This document shows, piece by piece, positions 61,813 to 64,000 of a DNA stretch of 64,000 nucleotides. The position numbers were made by a program, and so were the translations under genes. Source of the DNA: Crotophaga sulcirostris (lineage: Eukaryota > Chordata > Aves > Cuculiformes > Crotophagidae); contig VYZB01000078.1 of the NCBI GenBank assembly GCA_013397455.1, positions 136,723 through 200,722 on the forward strand, in the 5' to 3' direction. The notes beneath the pieces were generated by a model, which saw only the letters and a list, made by a program, of their open reading frames with translations, did not search any database and was not told where the DNA came from. Numbering within the stretch: the stretch's first letter is position 1; every line of letters starts with the position of its first letter.

Positions 61813-63339
61813 CTGACAATCTGCTTGCTTTTAGGCAAAAGTACTCAAAAAGCAAATGTATCTAAAATCAGTGTTGGAAGGCAGACAGTAAAAGGGGGAG
61901 AAGGCTTGTTAGATTATGTTTGAGAGTAGGTGACACTGAAGGGGGAGGGAAGGTTTTGTGCCACAGGAAACAAGCCAGTCAGGCAAGCACAATTAAACTA
62001 AGATAAACAGTTCCAAGAGAACTATCAGACCTGTATGGACCTACTTTCTCCTGCCATTATCACCAACCAGCACCTGTATGCCCAGGGGTAGCTTATCTCC
62101 CACATGGTGGAGCATCTAGTTCTGTGGAACTTTAGCCCTCATGTTTGTAAGTCAGAAGCCCCCAGTTAGGCTTGCTTAACATAGGCTGAGGTCAGAGTAA
62201 CAGAGCTGAGCCCTGGAGAACCAGAAGGAAACGTGACTCCACCTGCAGTATCAGTAGCTGCGCTTGGACACAGGGACGATGCATCGGGGCAGATCTGAAG
62301 GAGAAGACGGCAGAGGATGGCCACCCTGCCTATCTGGCATTTGTGTGTCAGGTCAGACCCACTGGTGGATGTGAGCACCAGTCTCATCGAGTGGGGGAGC
62401 CTGTCACCTTTTCCTCTGCTTTGGGCACCGCACGGCCACCTAATCAGGAACTGAAGGGTAAATGTCCCCTGCAAAGCTCCCAGCTCACACACTTGCTGAA
62501 GTTCGAGCTTGTCGGCAGAGTTTTGGTGCCATTGTCTTGCCAGTCTCTCTTTTGCCCTCCACAGGTGGTGATGCAGCAGATCTCTTGTCCTGGCTAGGCT
62601 AAAACTGGCTAATGACATCTGATAGGACCTTGAAGGTCAGGAATTGGGCAACATCTCTGAATGCTACCCGTAACTGTAGACAGATGGTGTGCAGTGGGCA
62701 TGGCAGCTTTCCCTGAAGCAGAAGAGCAGGGTCTCAGTCTGCCACTCTGGAGCACCAGCTCAGCTACCTCCAGGCGTCTTCGGTTCAGAGTCTGCAGCTC
62801 CCTTCCACACCATCCCCTCAATTCCTTTAAATGTTTTTTTTTTTTTTCAACATGACTGTAGCTCCTGGCTCAAATGGAAACCATCCACATAAGACAGCTT
62901 CAAGGCTCCTCTGCTTGAAATTCTTGCCTGTACTTTTCTGCCATTTCCTTTAACCCTGTTGGCTGGACCTGCTAAAACCTCTAGAAGCATAGATTTGTTC
63001 TTTGAGGTCCTCCTTCCATCCCAGTGTCTCCAGCACCTGTGATGTTCCTCTGCTTGGCCTGTCCCAGTAGTCTGTAGTCTCACTGCTGAGGGAGAAACCC
63101 CTACAAAAAATGGCCCTCTGGGCCACAGCTCTTCTTTTGCTGCTTGGAAAGTCTTGTCTGCCTAGCTGATAGCCTTGTTAGCTGTGACAAAATCAATGCA
63201 TAAGAGTCATATCTTCATACATGTGCCCACCACTATTTTGTATAAACAGCGACATCTCCTGACACCCGAGCTGCAGCTGTGTTAGTGGGTTACTACTCCA
63301 ATAAATTTGTTGTTGTTGTTACACACAGTAAATGGCCTC
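61813..63339. other. Non-coding stretch with weak polyadenylation-like site
   Basis: No gene is recognised (longest frame 150 codons minus at 62166-62618, no domain). A T14 run is at 62834-62847. At 63299-63320, AATAAA is followed by a GT-rich (TTG)n tract, the arrangement of a polyadenylation signal with its downstream element, but no transcript body is evident. Confidence 0.4.
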
Positions 63340-63900
63340 CCGAGGGCCACTCTTAACAAGAACCATGTCTGCTCCTGCGTTTCATTCAGTGCCAAGCATG
63401 CTGTCAGCACTTAACAGCTATTAATAATAACAGAAGGAATTACAAAGTTTCAGGGGATAGAATTAAGCCTGCTTAAAGGCATTTCTTTGAGGGCTGTCCT
63501 GCTTTGCTTGTATTCATGCATCCGAACTGGATCTGTTTAAGATGACAAAGTTAAAATTACCAACGTAGTGTAATTCTGAGTCTGAAGCTTTGCCAGACAT
63601 TAACTGCTAAGACTATTTCTATAAACAAAGTGCACTTTCTAAAGGAACATTCACTTCAGCTTTTAACTGTGATTTCCTGGGGAAAACAGTTGTGTTGGTG
63701 AAAATTCAAATATGCAGTTTATTCATACAAATTCATGCAATTACGACTTGTTTATAAAAGCAGCAAAGACTCTGGCTTGGGCATTTTCTTGCAGCTATTT
63801 GATTTAAACTGGTTTGAAGAGTTCACTGTATTCTTCAGCTCCTACAGTTGGTAAATGGCAGCAAATACCTGATATAAAGATAATTATTTTTCAGACGTAT
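63340..63900. promoter_or_regulatory. Candidate conserved non-coding element
   Basis: Long repeat-free sequence of even complexity. Motifs include ATTCATGCAATTA (POU/homeodomain-like) near 63731-63743, GGAAAACAG and CTATTAATAATAAC. It resembles vertebrate conserved non-coding sequence by texture only. Confidence 0.3.
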
Positions 63901-64000
63901 TGGGCCAAGCTGGCATAACTGGAGGCAAAAGATATGATTTTAAATGGTTGCACCTAGGGAACTGTGGCTGAGTTTATTCTAGTACTGCAGGCAATGAGCA

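Noticed and set aside
63183..63322. Possible solo LTR (TGTGACAAAA...GTTACA with AATAAA inside)
   Set aside because: No target-site duplication at the ends, the length is short, and no second copy is in the window.

Overview
This window looks like non-coding vertebrate chromosomal DNA, most likely from a bird. The clearest clue is a CR1 LINE 3' end at about 61735-61812, which carries the typical 'gatgatctttaaggtcc' core. Interspersed repeats are otherwise sparse, there are no mammalian Alu- or L1-type elements, and compact CpG-rich islands sit in AT-rich DNA. A crocodilian or turtle cannot be excluded, because CR1 and tRNA-derived SINEs occur there too. I found no complete protein-coding gene, rRNA, functional tRNA, CRISPR array or bacterial-style operon. 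Nearly all open frames are short, overlap on both strands and match nothing I recognise.

Layout. 1-4.4 kb: plain intergenic or intronic sequence. 4.4-7.5 kb: a CpG island, then AT-rich sequence with homeodomain-, CRE-, TCF- and SOX-like motifs, then a second small CpG island; this resembles a developmental regulatory cluster. 7.5-20.1 kb: little structure, with two unexplained minus-strand open frames. 20.17-20.34 kb: a tRNA-derived SINE fossil. 21.4-22.7 kb: a decayed Ty3/gypsy retroelement on the minus strand, with recognisable gag, zinc-knuckle, protease and reverse-transcriptase pieces in the correct order. 23.2-23.4 kb: two separate 31-32 bp tandem duplications. 24-48.5 kb: AT-rich desert with simple repeats, a tandem pair of tRNA-SINE-like units at 33.65-33.87 kb and a weak CTCF-like site.

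48.6-54.7 kb is the most gene-like part: a candidate conserved element that also carries a 170-codon open frame, a 320-base assembly gap, a 38-bp GC-rich minisatellite touching the gap, and several CpG islands. This could be the promoter or first-exon area of a developmental gene or long non-coding RNA, but no diagnostic protein domain is visible. 55.7-64 kb holds further candidate conserved non-coding elements (55.7-56.5, 60.24-60.43, 63.34-63.9 kb), weak SINE remnants, simple repeats and the CR1 fragment.

I did not find an obviously new molecular system. The observations most worth checking are the gypsy fossil, the tandem SINE pair, the gap-flanking minisatellite and the CpG-island/conserved-element cluster. 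Conservation claims are inferences from base composition and motif texture; no alignment was possible.
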